Origin: Melampsora larici-populina 98AG31
Taxonomy: Eukaryota; Basidiomycota; Pucciniomycetes; Pucciniales; Melampsoraceae
Length of the DNA: 64,000 nt
NCBI RefSeq assembly: GCF_000204055.1
Contig: NW_006768843.1
Coordinates: forward strand, 123,567 to 187,566
Reading direction: 5' to 3'
The notes beneath the pieces were generated by a model that saw nothing but the letters and a program-made list of their open reading frames with translations, ran no database searches and was not told where the DNA came from. The translations under genes were made by a program, and so were the position numbers. This document shows, one piece after another, positions 1 to 11,838 of this stretch (the stretch's first letter is position 1; every line of letters starts with the position of its first letter).

Positions 1-602
1 AGCTTTTTCCGTCAGTTTTGAAGCCAAATAAAGAGGATTTCTGAAAGTCTGATGTGGATCAGACCAAACAACGCCACAGGTTGTACAGTTTATCAAAAGC
101 TCCCCAATATTGATCAGCCATCAAACTTAGACATCCAGGGGATCTGCCCTCTGGCGTCTTCAGATAGCTGGGTGACAACTTTGTCACAAACAGACAGTTT
201 ACCTAAAGTGTTGCAAAAGACTGCTTCACCTAAAACATACAATGACTATGACAAGTCTTTCAAAGTATCACAACCACACAACCTAAATCATCTTTGTAGG
301 TATCAACCCTCAGATCAAACCCAGACAATTACAGACCCATGATGTAGCAGAGAACTAATTAATAGTAAAACTTTACTTTTGGCTTGCATTCTAGTATCAC
401 ATTCATACAATATTGTGGCACCACTGTTTGTAATGTCCCTTGTAGCCAAACCATGGCTTGTGTAAGTTCGATACACATCCCACATCACTCACATTTTGTC
501 TGTCAACAATTGTGGTCTTGCTGAAGCTCTATATCTCTTTGCACTTCTGAATTCAGCTCCTATGTCACAGGTAAACATCAGATTAAGTTCTGGTCCAGCC
601 AT
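1..602. other. AT-rich spacer, no gene recognised
   Basis: Only one short open frame (52-342) is present and it resembles no family I know. The base composition is that of the surrounding AT-rich spacer. I see no RNA gene, promoter or repeat boundary here. Confidence 0.5.
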
Positions 603-800
603 TTGCAACGATGGGCCGCTGCATTGCAAAAAGTGCGCAATGCGCAGCAACACAACACATTGCTGTTAGGTGGCAACGCAACTGCTTTGTCTGCTGCAAG
701 TTGCATTGCTCCTCAGAGCCAGAGGCTTTCCCATGTTGCGTTGCGTTGCAGAGCAATGCAACTGAAGCAAGGGTGGCAGCGGGCTATGGGCCCAGGGCAG
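603..800. repeat. GC-rich GCAAC-word dispersed repeat, copy 1
   Basis: A GC-rich island in AT-rich spacer built from GCAAC, GTTGC and TGCAA words. It shares the 16-base word CAACGATGGGCCGCTG (606-621) with the reverse complement of a second island at 10,862-10,877. The short open frames across it are by-products of the composition. It is most likely a non-autonomous repeat; I could not define its ends. Confidence 0.55.
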
Positions 801-1094
801 GGTGAATGCGTGGTGTATTCAAATATGTCACTTGTCACCCCTTGCTTCCTTATCCAATCTCAATTTTGTATAGTAAGGAAATAAGAAAGACAAATGAATC
901 TACTGAAACTTTTGACGTCATGGTCGGGTCTATCCATCTTTTTCCCAATTGTAAATAAAATGTAATATTATTGTGATATAACAAACTTCCAAGCTCAAAT
1001 TGTCAGAGCAACATCCCTCCTGGATCGCAACATTGGCAAAATCTGTGCCTTCAACTCCTATCAATCTTAAAAACATACACACATTTAATTTTTC

Positions 1095-1791
1095 ATGGCC
1101 AGCAGTCCTTCACCTGAGGAAACACTTCCTTCACCAATCCAAGCTTCAACACCACTTCACCGTTCCCAACAACCTCCAACCCCTTGTAAGAGCGTACCCG
1201 GGATGATCCCGCCGTCTTCGGATGGCCGGGCAACAATCTCCCTTACTCAATCCTTGCGCTCCAAGACCACTTTGCGCAAGCAACAGAGCCCAGCAGATGA
1301 TTCACCACAGGTGGCCCGGAGCAAGAAGCATGGGAAACCTTCTCAATGGACACAAGAGCCTAGATTGCCACATGATGGCTGGACCACGGACAACAATATT
1401 CATGCCTTTTTGAGTGCAGCAGTCACATTCATAGATGAAAATTGGGCTTATCAGGTTTGCCATTTAACACTGAAGTTGATTGTGTGGCATCACAAAGGGG
1501 TTTGACTTGCCCAGCCTTTAGTTTATGTTATGAAAAAGCACGGGCTTCATCACAAGGTAAGTCTATTAAATTCTCATGCTGTCCAACTTTGATGTTATGA
1601 AGTCTACTGAAAATTTCCACATGCTGGCTCAGGTTACTGTTTCCGGGTCAAACAACATCACTATGGCCAAAAAAATGCATACTCAGTTTTTACTTGAAGA
1701 GAGCAATGAAATTGACACAGAAGATATGTCACGTTCAAAAACTTCAGCCCAATCTTACACATGGGATCCAAATACCAACTATGCTTGGTGA
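1095..1791 (+). pseudogene. hAT-like transposase fragment
   Basis: The frame at 1,095-1,505 begins with a Pro/Ser/Thr/basic leader and runs into AFLSAAVTFIDENWAYQV, which resembles the 'a.t.hwid.nw' segment of fungal hAT transposases, followed by a WHHKG stretch. A second frame at 1,576-1,791 has SGSNNITMAKKMHTQFL, like the conserved 'DNASNN.TMA' block that follows in hAT proteins, with the expected Asp lost. The two lie in the expected order but different frames, so this is a decayed fragment. No C-terminal dimerisation region was found downstream. The assignment rests on recalled family patterns. Confidence 0.45.
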
Positions 1792-1799
1792 TTTCTCCA

Positions 1800-2377
1800 C
1801 AAGATCTCTTCAACTGTCAAAGGCAGTTTGACCGAGTTCGGTCAAACAGCACCATCTTGAACCCAGCAGCGTGAAGCCCTACTCGGAGTCTTCCCAATCT
1901 CAGGAACTTTGCCTGTAATTGCTGAAGATGATGAAGAATCAACTGAACCAGTAATCATAGAAAATGATCCGGAGGCCACTCCGGAAACCAATTGTACTCC
2001 TCCAGAAAACAACTCGTAACAGTACTAATGTCCCTGAAGAACCGGAAACCAATCACAAGTCCGAATGTGATGATCATAACACTAAAGGCACAACCATGTT
2101 TCCCGGCAAAACTCGATTAAACCCTTAAGCCCGTCATTTGTTTGGCCAAAACTACCTAACCTTATGCCCCCTTCCACAGACAACTCCACCAATATTGACA
2201 CCATAATAGTCAATGGCGGAAAGCTTGCCACGATTATCAACCACTCTTGATATCGAATACACTGAGGAACACAATTACCTTGTTTGGCACAAGAACACCT
2301 TTGCAGACCCATCGGAGATGATCACAACTGGCCGTAAGGTTAGTTAGCCTTCAACCTCAAGTATAAGCTAACCTGTT
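1800..2377. other. decayed spacer after the hAT-like fragment
   Basis: Short broken frames only. An Asp/Glu/Thr-rich patch at about 1,920-2,060 could be the rest of the transposase linker region, but I cannot support it. Nothing else recognised. Confidence 0.3.
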
Positions 2378-4752
2378 ACCTCCAGCTTGTCACAATTGTT
2401 GATCCAAATTTCAAATGTTCTTTGATTACTGTGTCTCCAAAGACTGTTGAGCACAAAGTTTTTGCGAAGCTTCCAGATGGATCCGAATACAAAGAGTGAT
2501 GTTGGACCGGATTGTCAAGATTAGATATAGACAAGGTCTGTACTTCATGAGCTTTGATCTGTGGCATGCATATTGAAAATATTGAACTTATGTTTATCAG
2601 ATGGTATCAGGCAGAGCTTTCTTCCTGCTCTTCCGGGCGCACACTCACATCAACACAAAACAAAGGGAGACGTATCTGTAATGATCCATTCCGCGGTTGC
2701 ATGGCTGGCATGATCAAACTTAGATATACACTGTTGCCAGTGTGGTACAAGTCTTATTTTTGAAAACTCTTTTGCAGGTGCTCATATGACTGTGTCAGTG
2801 CTGCTTCCGACACAATTTCATTGGTACTTGAAACCCTTCGCCTAAGTTCTGGAGTTTTAGCCCACAATACGCAATGTTCCCTTCGTCTTACTGGAATCAT
2901 CATCAATCGCATGTGGAAGTCTGCCCTGCGCCACCAGAATCACATCTTTTGAACTCATCAATTGTCCAACTCCTTTGATTTCTTTTTTGATATCAGCACA
3001 CACCTCGACTCGCTACTTCATATGGTCCAATTCATATCAGCTTATCGTGAAGACTTTGGGTTAAATTCAATAACATCAATCCAATATCATCCAATCAACC
3101 CTTTAGTTGTTCACATTCAGTATTTGCTTTGGTTTACTGCCATCAATGCTTTATTGGTCGATCTCGGTAATCCCCTTGCTTCGCCGTGGCTGACTGGAAT
3201 CATACCTGGTCATCTATTTAATTCCATCCAGGCCGATCATCACGTCGTGGCCTCATCTTTCAACTTCCTTCAACTCAATTAACTGTTCCAATCAATGCAC
3301 TTGAATTGATTCAACTTAATGTACCCTTGAGACAATCCACATATGTATTCTTCTCAATCTCAACTAGAAAAGACATATGTCAATGATTGCTTCATCTAGA
3401 ATTCGGTTAGCTGTAGTAAAGCTCAAGATATTGTAATCCTCTCATCAACCTCAAGTTCTTCCTTCTTGATTTGCTTTCAACACTTTGTTATTTCAAAATA
3501 GAATTTCATTCTTCCTACTTGATCTAATCAGTGTAGAGTAGACTTATTTCTCTCAACACTGTCCATTTTTAATCATTGATTTGTACTAACTATCTATTCA
3601 AGTGCTTTTCACAGAGTATTTGGCACCCATTGCTCACACGTATATCACTCCGATTCAAAATCACTCATTTTATTGCAAGATCAACTTACACCACTTCACT
3701 TCAACTCTTCAAGAAATGGATGATCATTACTAATGTGATCAAATTACCCTCCATTCACACTCGACTAGCATACTAACCCCCTGCTGTCCTCCACTGTGTT
3801 GTTAGTATGCACCAAATCACTTCAAACAGCTACAAAATCAAGACTTCCTTAGTTTCGTTAGATTGTAGGATGTTTACTATTGAGGGGGGTATTGAATTTG
3901 CCATTTCTCATTCCTGTTACAATAGTTACCATCCTACACCTCCGCTTTGAGCTCATCAGATTCCTTCCATTTTGTTCTGTTGCTCCATTCCTTTTGCGCA
4001 CTGTACCAACTAATACCAATGCGGTGAATGATATTCACAACTTTATTTGTTCACCAGGCCTATGTCTAGAGAGAATCCCCATATATAAAGAGTTCTTGTT
4101 TGCATGTTAATTGTTTCTTCACTCAAACATTTCATCTCTTTACTTTTGTCACCTTACAACAGGTGCTCTTCTTTCTCTACTCACTTCTTAGTGATACCTA
4201 CTAGCTGCTGTGCTGTGTTTATCACTAATACGTGATTTCTATGAGACACCTGCCATTTCTTAATTTATCAGATTTGCAATTGATGATCATTTCTATCAGC
4301 TCTTCTGGATCACTTGTGAAGCCTCTTATGATAGAAAGGCGGACCAAAATGCATGTCTATCTTGGGGATACTCAGTATGTGATAATTACTTGCAAAAGTA
4401 TCAAGTTTCATCACACTGATCTCATTCTACCTTGTAGCCATATTATATTTATTTGACTTATGAACACTTCCTGTTAAGCCCCTCTTCTGGCCAGAAAATA
4501 CAGTTTCCAGCTCCTCTTGATACTTTGCTGCCTTTTTGCATTGGTGGTCATATTTTGACCAGAAGTAATTCAATCTGGAATGCAGCGCCAAGAATGCAAA
4601 AGAATCCTGTCACATTGATTGTTGCACTTGACAAAGATGGAGGTGCTGTGGTACACTTTAGCCGGATAATGGCAAGGCCATCCCTTGCCATCAGGAACAA
4701 AGTATATTCATCTATTGCTCTGAAGCACAAAAAGTCAATTCAGAGATTTTGA
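2378..4752 (+). pseudogene. GH31 alpha-glucosidase-like fragments
   Basis: Two patches on the same strand resemble glycoside hydrolase family 31. At about 2,381-2,500 the frame reads TIVDPNF, then LPDGSEYKE, a TGA stop, and CWTGLS; this is like the 'IVDP' and 'PDGSEY.G..WPG' segments of the catalytic barrel. At about 4,500-4,650 it reads FPAPLDTLLPFCIGGHIL, then QKNPVTLIVALDKDGGA, like the C-terminal 'APLDTI..HVRGGHILP' and 'NP..LIVALD..G.A' segments. The 2 kb between them is AT-rich and holds no recognisable catalytic domain, so the gene is gutted or interrupted. The second patch is the stronger. It could be a captured host fragment inside an unseen element. Confidence 0.45.
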
Positions 4753-7140
4753 AATTGTTTTCTGGCACTGCGGTTGGTGCAGCTGCTTGCAATGCTCATC
4801 CTAGCTTATCAAGCACCTTGGCCACTTTCAGTCTCAATAATGACTGGTCCAAGAAGAATAGCAACACATTCATTTCAGGGGCACTCATTTTGGATTTACC
4901 AGAAAAGCCTACGCAATCCAAAGCTTTGAGCTCCATCAAATAACTTATCTTTGAATACTATCCGGGTTCAACCTCATCCACAAATTTGGTCAAAGGAACT
5001 GCACTAGACAAATGTGCAAGCGTATCAACAATCCCCACTGCTTGTGTTCCTGTCAATATGGACTGGTGGATTGTGGTATACTCTCATGGAACCAGCACTT
5101 GTGTGTCATCAAAGAGCATCTTGAGCGCCAATCCATAGTATTGGATTGAAGAAGACACCAAAACAGTGAGTCCATTCAAGAGGATTATACAGTTATACAT
5201 TTTGATTCAACAGCTAAAATCTCAGTCTCTTTATATCAGTAAAACACAACAAATCAATTCTTCACTTCAAAATTGAATGAATGATTCAATCCAATCCACC
5301 TCCACTTTAACTTCAAATTTAAACAATAGACATAAAATTGATTTCTGAGATCTTTAAATTAGTATCAAGATTGGGACAAGGGATTGGAATCATGAGAAGA
5401 ATAATGAAATCACTGAATGTATGAAAGTATCCAGATAGACCACAATTTGTTGTACAAGACAGACTATATGGAAATCTTAATCAAGTGGGATAGATTTGCT
5501 AGAGCAGAAGATTACTTTGTTCAAGAAGTATTAAAGTCAGATTAATTTGATACTTGAGGTCTTAAAGCTTGATACTGCATGTATTGGATGTGGACCTGAT
5601 AAATCAGGTTTATCAAGCTTTGAATTTATTTCAAGTGAATCAAATGATTATCAGATCACAAAGTGAGAAACAAACTCAGATCAAGATAAATATCCACTCA
5701 ATTCTCAAAGCTCAAAAATTTGCAATCTCAGTCGTCAAAAATAGTTAGGTTCAACTGAATTCCCTTTGTATCCAATATATTTTTTCTGAACTGACTCCTG
5801 GCAACTGTTTTAAATTATGAGACCTCATCCAGGTTAATTATATAATTATATAATTATTTCTTGATTTATCTTATGATACTTTGTAAGTTTAATCACTCAT
5901 TTCCAAATATTTCAAACATGACTTGCAAAAGCATTAACTTTTATGGTCATTTTAAGATTGCTCAGGAACACCACTGCTTCTTTACCACAATTACTGATTT
6001 AATGTAACGCATTATAATATGCCAGAATCAAGTATGAGATTCTTACTATCTGCATAGAATTCATCATGGAATTGACTTATCAAATTTATATTCTTATCTA
6101 TAACAGAATCCATGGACTGAGGTGAATATTGTTAGCCTAGGAAGAAGAGTGTGCCAATTATTTGTAGAGGAAGTGGAGGAGGAACAGTACATCATTTCTG
6201 TCTCTCAATCATACATATTGAACTCTTCTTTCACCAAATCTTCAACTTTTTTTGTTTCTTCTTTAGGATGAAGTGAGAATTATTCAATTATGATACCAAG
6301 AGCAATGTTGATTGTAAAAACAAGAAATTAATCCAATGTAATTGGTGTTGTTGATGGTTCCAATTAACCAAATTGATTATCTTGCAATCTTCCTTGAATA
6401 CAAATTAGTTGAAGTCTGGATGAAGTAACACCATTGAAATTTTCTGCTCTGGACCAAGTCTTCCAAATTGAAATAATTATGATTGAGCACTATCTAAGCA
6501 GAGTCTGATAAATTCACGTACATTCAGATTACAGTATTTATCGAAGGTAAACATTGCTCAATGACTCAAACTTAACAGAATCTGATGACATACTAATTAA
6601 AGCCAAACTTGACAACTTTCAAAGCTTTTCCAAGATTCTAATCTTCACCCTCAAAAAGAAGAAGTGGCTACAGGTAATAATGAGTCATGAATAAAGCTGA
6701 ATGAATATATATAATTGTCAAAATGATTGAGATATGGCAATATCAATCAATTAGACAATGACTGTCATCAAAGTCTACCCTTCTACTGGGATCAATTTTG
6801 GAAACTTTTTTACTGCTTTATTTGGGTTCACCATTGGAAAAATCTGGACTAAATGTATTTGATTGTTCTTTGTTCAAAGGTCAAAATGTAATTTGATCAA
6901 GGTTTATAAGATACATTTTGTCACAATTGACAATATTCTGAAAACTACTTGATGGATCATCTAGGTGACCACATTGATGACATTTTTGTTGACTCTACGC
7001 AAACCTAATTATCTGTACCGGTTAGTTGCGTCCTTCATGGGAGAAGGCAAATTTTCTGAAGTTACTCAACAGTTTTATTTTCAAGAGTCTACAGTAGATA
7101 TTTATAGGCTGTTGCTATTTGCAGCCCGCAAAACACCATG
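4753..7140. other. AT-rich spacer, no gene recognised
   Basis: Very AT-rich sequence with stops in every frame. A short frame at 4,749-4,943 follows the alpha-glucosidase-like patch but matches nothing. There is a small ATAATTATATAATTAT run near 5,838. I see no terminal repeats or RNA genes. Confidence 0.5.
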
Positions 7141-7503
7141 TAGGTACTGCCAGAATAGGGCCTACATGGGTGATTTCCACAAAAGAGCGCCCACATTGGG
7201 GATATAGGCGTCATTTGGTTACGCCTACATCTAAAAGATTAAATGTAGTTGTCATTTGATTACACTATAATGTACGCGTCATTTTTGAGGACCTACATGT
7301 CAAATTTGATGTGTGGGCACTTGAAAATTATGCCTACATCTCCAAATAAAGATGTAGGTGTCATTGTTGAGCACCTAAATTCCCATTTTCATATGTCGAC
7401 GTAGTATTTGAGCGCCTAAATTGGAAGTCCGGCCTGTAGGCGCTCAAAAAAAGTGCCCACATCTCAAAAAAACAATGTAGGTGTAAATTTTGAGCACCTA
7501 CAT
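7141..7503. repeat. fold-back repeat array (GTAGGCG / CGCCTAC units)
   Basis: At least five degenerate copies of a self-complementary unit fill this stretch, with arms such as TGTAGGCG, GTAGGTG and TAGGCGC alternating with CGCCTACAT and CACCTAC. The arms are joined by 'TCATTTTGAG'-like spacers. Each unit could form a hairpin and neighbouring units could pair with one another. The array ends abruptly at the GC-rich repeat beginning near 7,504. Likely a MITE or satellite-like family; no coding capacity. Confidence 0.65.
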
Positions 7504-7916
7504 GCATCCCTGTGCCAGCAACACACCACACCACAGAAAGGGTGTTTTTTGATGTGCTGCTGCGCAACACGCAACAAAACCCAGCGGCAGACACGGCATT
7601 GTGGTGCTTACCACAACAACAAAAGCTTTGGCTGGGTTGCATGGCGCCTTGACCACCGTGCAACACAACAGCGCCAAAAAACATCGAATTTTGATTTTTT
7701 TGGGGGCAGTAACACAGCAAATGTTGTTGCGGCCCAAAAACCTCAAAATTTGACACATATTATTGCACAGCGGGTCAGGCCGCAACTTAAAAATCTATTT
7801 CCTGGTGTGGTGCGGTCAGAACAACTGCAACACAAGCGGTCAGAACAACTGCAACACAAGCGGTGTGAAGCACGCGACACCTGCGTTGCTGGCCCAGGGT
7901 TGCTACATGTGTATTG
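7504..7916. repeat. GC-rich CAACAC-word repeat with a 24-bp tandem duplication
   Basis: A GC-rich block of CAACAC, GCAACA and GTTGC words, of the same general kind as the islands at 603 and 10,741. Near 7,814-7,861 the 24-base unit starting CGGTCAGAACAACTGCAACA occurs twice in tandem. Long overlapping open frames occur on both strands here, but they reflect composition and show no domain. Confidence 0.5.
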
Positions 7917-8025
7917 AGGAGTGGGATGACACCTAAACATGTGAACGAAGAAGTTTGGTCAAACTTCTTGACTATCTTGACTTATGTACAGGACTCTTGG
8001 GACATAAAAAGTAGTTTTGGTCAAA

Positions 8026-8156
8026 AGAAGGGTATTGGAGGACATAAATACATAGTGGTTTGAGTTCAAATGGGGGAATCATCAGAGGTTTATGTCCTCT
8101 AATACCCTCATTTTGACTCAAAACATTGTTTATGTCCTCCAATACCCTCATTGGAG
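8026..8156. repeat. inverted and direct repeat of a TTTATGTCCTCCAATACCC word
   Basis: The word GGGTATTGGAGGACATAAA near 8,029 recurs in inverted orientation as TTTATGTCCTC(T/C)AATACCC near 8,089 and again near 8,129. The arms flank a roughly 40-base centre, so the block can fold into a long hairpin. It probably represents a small fold-back element; target-site duplications were not identified. Confidence 0.5.
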
Positions 8157-8289
8157 GACAAGTGAATTTGTGATGGGATGAGAATTTGAACCAATGACCA
8201 GGATTTTCCAAGTACAGTTTGGAATTTTTTTTACTGGCAGTATAATAAAAAGATGATTATAAAAAATCTATACTGCCAAAGCTCTACAA

Positions 8290-10459
8290 ATGATTTGGAC
8301 CAGGGATCTGGGTTGATCCTGAGTACTGCCTTTCACGCCTTGTGATATGTAGTAATAAAAAAATAAAAAAATAAAACTCCAACGTCTTGCCCCAGGTCAG
8401 CAAATACCATGTCTCTCAATTCTTCAATAGTACTAGGAAGATAACTAACTAATTTTATTCAACATGGAGAATGATGATCGGGAGGAAAACCAATCCAACA
8501 ACTTTCAATATCTAACTCCAACAAGAACAATTTTATATTTTCAATTTAATTTAAAAAGAAAACCTCAAGACCACAACACAAAACCTTATCAAAAGCAAGA
8601 CTTCAATTCTTAGAACACACTTCAGAAGCAAACACAAAAACAAAAACTTTTTGATGGATCCTTCTTTCTTTTCAAAAAACTTAGACAATCAAAACCAATA
8701 ACTATCACTGACGCACTCTAACAGTAACACTTTTTAATCAAAACACCAAGGATTTAATGAATTCAGGACACAAACACTTTGATAAAAAAAACATGATTTG
8801 ATTCTCTACCAACACCCACATGAACCTGAACCCCCAAAAGGATAGTGCCATGATTTTAAAGAAACCTCCTCATCACTCCCTCCTCCTTTTCCAATTTTGG
8901 ATTTCATCTCCGATCAAACTTGACTCTACTCAGATCATGTCAAGGTAAGTTTCTTGTTTGATTTTCAATTTAGTTTTATCTCAAACAGGTAAGTACCCTG
9001 TTTTTACTGCTCGTCCTTTTATTAACTAGCTCATGATCTGTGCTGATTTCTTTTTTCTTTCTTTCACTCCTGTCTTCTCTTTAGATTTTCCTCCAGTACC
9101 TCTTGATTGATTCCCAATCACACCATCCTCAATCTCCATCTCAATCTTCATTGCTTCTCAATCTGTTCAATAGGTCAGTTTAGTAGGTATCATTTTTGAT
9201 TTTCCCTGCATTTTCACTTTATAATCTTCCTACATTCACACTGCCATCTTCTTCCTCCACTTCCTTCTTCAAATAATCTCTTGAATTCAATCACGTGAAT
9301 TTTTTCAGGTAATATCTTTTATTCAATTTTGGATTGAAGGATTCCAATTGATTGAGTTTAAGTTTGACAACTCTTCAATTCCCACTCACGCCCATCTCCA
9401 TCACCTTAACTTCCTCCACACCTCATCTCAATCCCAACTTCCAATTCAAGCTGAGGCTTTCCTTTCCCTACTAATTTATCTTGTTCTCTTTCTCCACACC
9501 TTGCAACTCTTAATCTATGAAACTTTAGATCTGTCCCAGATACTTTGTTTCTCATCGCAACCTTGCTCCACTCCTTGATCCATCGAACCAACAATTTTTG
9601 CATCTTCTTATAAGTTCCAGTTCCTTCTACTTTTTTTCTTTCTTCCTTTTAACTTTAGCGAATCTGACCCTCTTTTGTTTTACTCATCACTTTCACACCT
9701 AGAATCTGAATCTTCCCCAATCAAACCAATCTTCTTCAACGCCCACACCCAATAAGTCTTCCCATGGTTTTCTCCTCACGATCTCTCAAGGCAATTTACC
9801 TTGATCCTAATCTAATCTTCAATTCATTTACTCGATCATGATCTCTATATCTCTTGTTCATTTTTACTTCTAAGTTGTAATTGTAAGTCCTTCTCTTGAT
9901 TGGTTCTCTTCTTTTAAGTTTTCTGCTGACTCTTGTCTATTTGATTTGTTTGTTTACTGCCTTGATCTTCCTTTCTAGATACCAATCAATTGATCTCCAG
10001 CTCCCTAGATTTTAATTTTGACTTGAGATTCCTATCACCTCAACCTTCTCACCCCCACTCGCCCCTTGTTCTTTCTTTTGGCTTTAATATTAACATCACT
10101 CCTCCTCTCTAACTAACCAGACCCTGACTCCTATTCATCTCCCTTTGCCTCTACTTGTATCCCAATTGCAACCTTGATTTAAGTTCGTTTATTTATGTTA
10201 TTTGATTTTTATTAAATTTATTTTAACTTTAACCATGTGAGGCTCCTTTTTGATGTATATAATAGCTTTTGACTTGCTTCATTCCATATGATTATATAAC
10301 ATGTAATACTGCTTTTATGAATTGAACTACAAAAACATGATCTTGATCAATTCTCAGCCTGTTGGGCTTCAAACCAGTCATGTTGAGATGAGTCTGTTCC
10401 AATGTTTGAAGTAAAAAGGAATGGTAATCGCAAACAAACTGCCAACACCAAAACTTCAG
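8290..10459. other. AT-rich and pyrimidine-rich spacer, no gene recognised
   Basis: Short A-rich runs near 8,350-8,370 give way to a long pyrimidine-rich plus strand from about 8,870 to 10,170, full of CTTC, TCTCC and CACC words and TTTAG/TTCAG-like acceptor motifs. This is what an intron-rich leader or promoter would look like, but no coding exon can be tied to it. Frames at 9,348-9,603 are low-complexity. No RNA gene seen. Confidence 0.4.
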
Positions 10460-10740
10460 CTATAAAATGCTGAGCTCAAGGTGAATCCGTTCACCACAGG
10501 GGCAGCTGATGTTTGTTTTTCTGGTCGGTCCGCCTTGTGCCACAGAACATTGAGTACTGTGTTGGTTCAAGGTTTTGGTGGCGGCAAGGGCCCCCTGGCG
10601 CAAAGATACACCAAGGCTAATGTGGTCTTTGGGGGTAGAATACACAAAGAAACTAAGATGTAATTTTACTTTGTAATCACATGATTATATATTTTTATTT
10701 GATTTCATTGGTAGGTAATAAAAACAAAGACTTGGTCCTC

Positions 10741-10884
10741 CAACCATTTTGGGAAGTTCTGCAGGTTGCATTGCAAGCAACACAACGGGCATTGCCGTTG
10801 TGTGTTGCATTGCTCCTATCTGACTTGAAAGTTGTACTATTGTGTGGCAAGCATAGCAACACAGCGGCCCATCGTTGTATATAG
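10741..10884. repeat. GC-rich GCAAC-word dispersed repeat, inverted copy
   Basis: GC-rich island with the same GCAAC/GTTGC vocabulary as the one at 603, in opposite orientation; the shared word is CAGCGGCCCATCGTTG at 10,862-10,877. A related but distinct GC-rich patch lies at about 10,480-10,640. Open frames on both strands are compositional. Confidence 0.5.
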
Positions 10885-10941
10885 ACATATGCTTTTTCCA
10901 CTTCTTTGAGACGTTTCCACAAGTATCATTGGAATAAAGTA

Positions 10942-11328
10942 TCATAGGTATTTGGTGAATTCATAATCCATTTGCACAGATTTGTCAAGGATTTGGAAGT
11001 GGAACTGACCAAATATTTTGGCCGTCTGGTTCTGAATCATAAAAAGATGTGTATTCAGGATTATGAATAGAAAGACAATAGGAAGAAACTCACGGAGCAG
11101 TGTGTTACTACAAAAATCCTTTGGCATTGAACCATCCAATAGTTCCAAGGTTTGATACAGACAATAAAATTGATCAACTGAAATTATTTTGTAATTCTCT
11201 GAGCTCCAGTCTTCTTCTGGGATTGAGAGCTTTAGACCAGTGTCTAATACAGATGGTTGATCAGATAAATCAAAACATTTCAAAACAATGACACATTTTT
11301 GCTGATAGAATGAATAGCAACAACTCAC
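10942..11328 (-). other. unidentified open frame of 128 codons
   Basis: An uninterrupted minus-strand frame whose middle (VLDTGLKLSIPEEDWSSE) has ordinary protein-like composition. No family is recognised. It is AT-rich, has no partner exons that I can join, and may be an exon of a decayed gene or chance. Recorded because it is the only frame between 8.3 and 11.8 kb with protein-like character. Confidence 0.2.
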
Positions 11329-11402
11329 TTGCTGGAAAGAAGATGAAGAGGCTCGTAGATGTAGAAATGAAATGAGTTATGTTTAATCATTGGGACTTGT
11401 AA

Positions 11403-11560
11403 ATCTCTAGAATGGACGCCACTATTTGGCGCCCGCTTTTCTAGATCCGAAGCCCGGAAACCGGATCCCAATGCGGGCTGCAGCATTCCGCAGCCCGGTT
11501 TCAAATCTAAACCGGGCATTCCCGGTTTCACAGAGAACTTCAAAGAAGTCAATAGCGTTC
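11403..11560 (+). repeat. TCTAGA/GACGCC repeat family, copy A
   Basis: Begins TCTAGAATGGACGCCACTAT, continues with GGCGCCCG and CCGAAGCCCGG, and is rich in CCCGG and CCGGG words. A second copy in the opposite orientation ends at 18,107 (see there). The abrupt GC change and shared terminal word mark a dispersed non-autonomous element. The right end and any target duplication are unclear. Confidence 0.6.
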
Positions 11561-11838
11561 CCAAAAATTACATGTTCGGTTGTGTAGTTTGGTCAGGTTC
11601 AGTTGTCATATTTGGCACATTGAAATGTAACGTAGTCAAGATTCTCTTTCTTTGTTGCATTAGATTTGTTCAAAACTTGTCAACTGAACAAGGTGCACAT
11701 GACAGAAAGACACACACATTCACATTAGAGAACAAGACAAAACAAACAAGGGAAAAGTAGCAAGCGTGACATGATTAATGAGTGTGAATTGAGAGAGAGA
11801 CAGAAACACAAGAACACTATGATGATACACAAGAATAT

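Noticed and set aside
7453..7940. Long open frames on both strands in the GC-rich repeat
   Set aside because: They follow the repeat vocabulary, show no domain, and exist on both strands at once.
8160..8220. A tRNA-like T-arm word (GGTTCAAATTC) on the minus strand
   Set aside because: No matching acceptor stem, anticodon arm or second promoter box could be placed around it.
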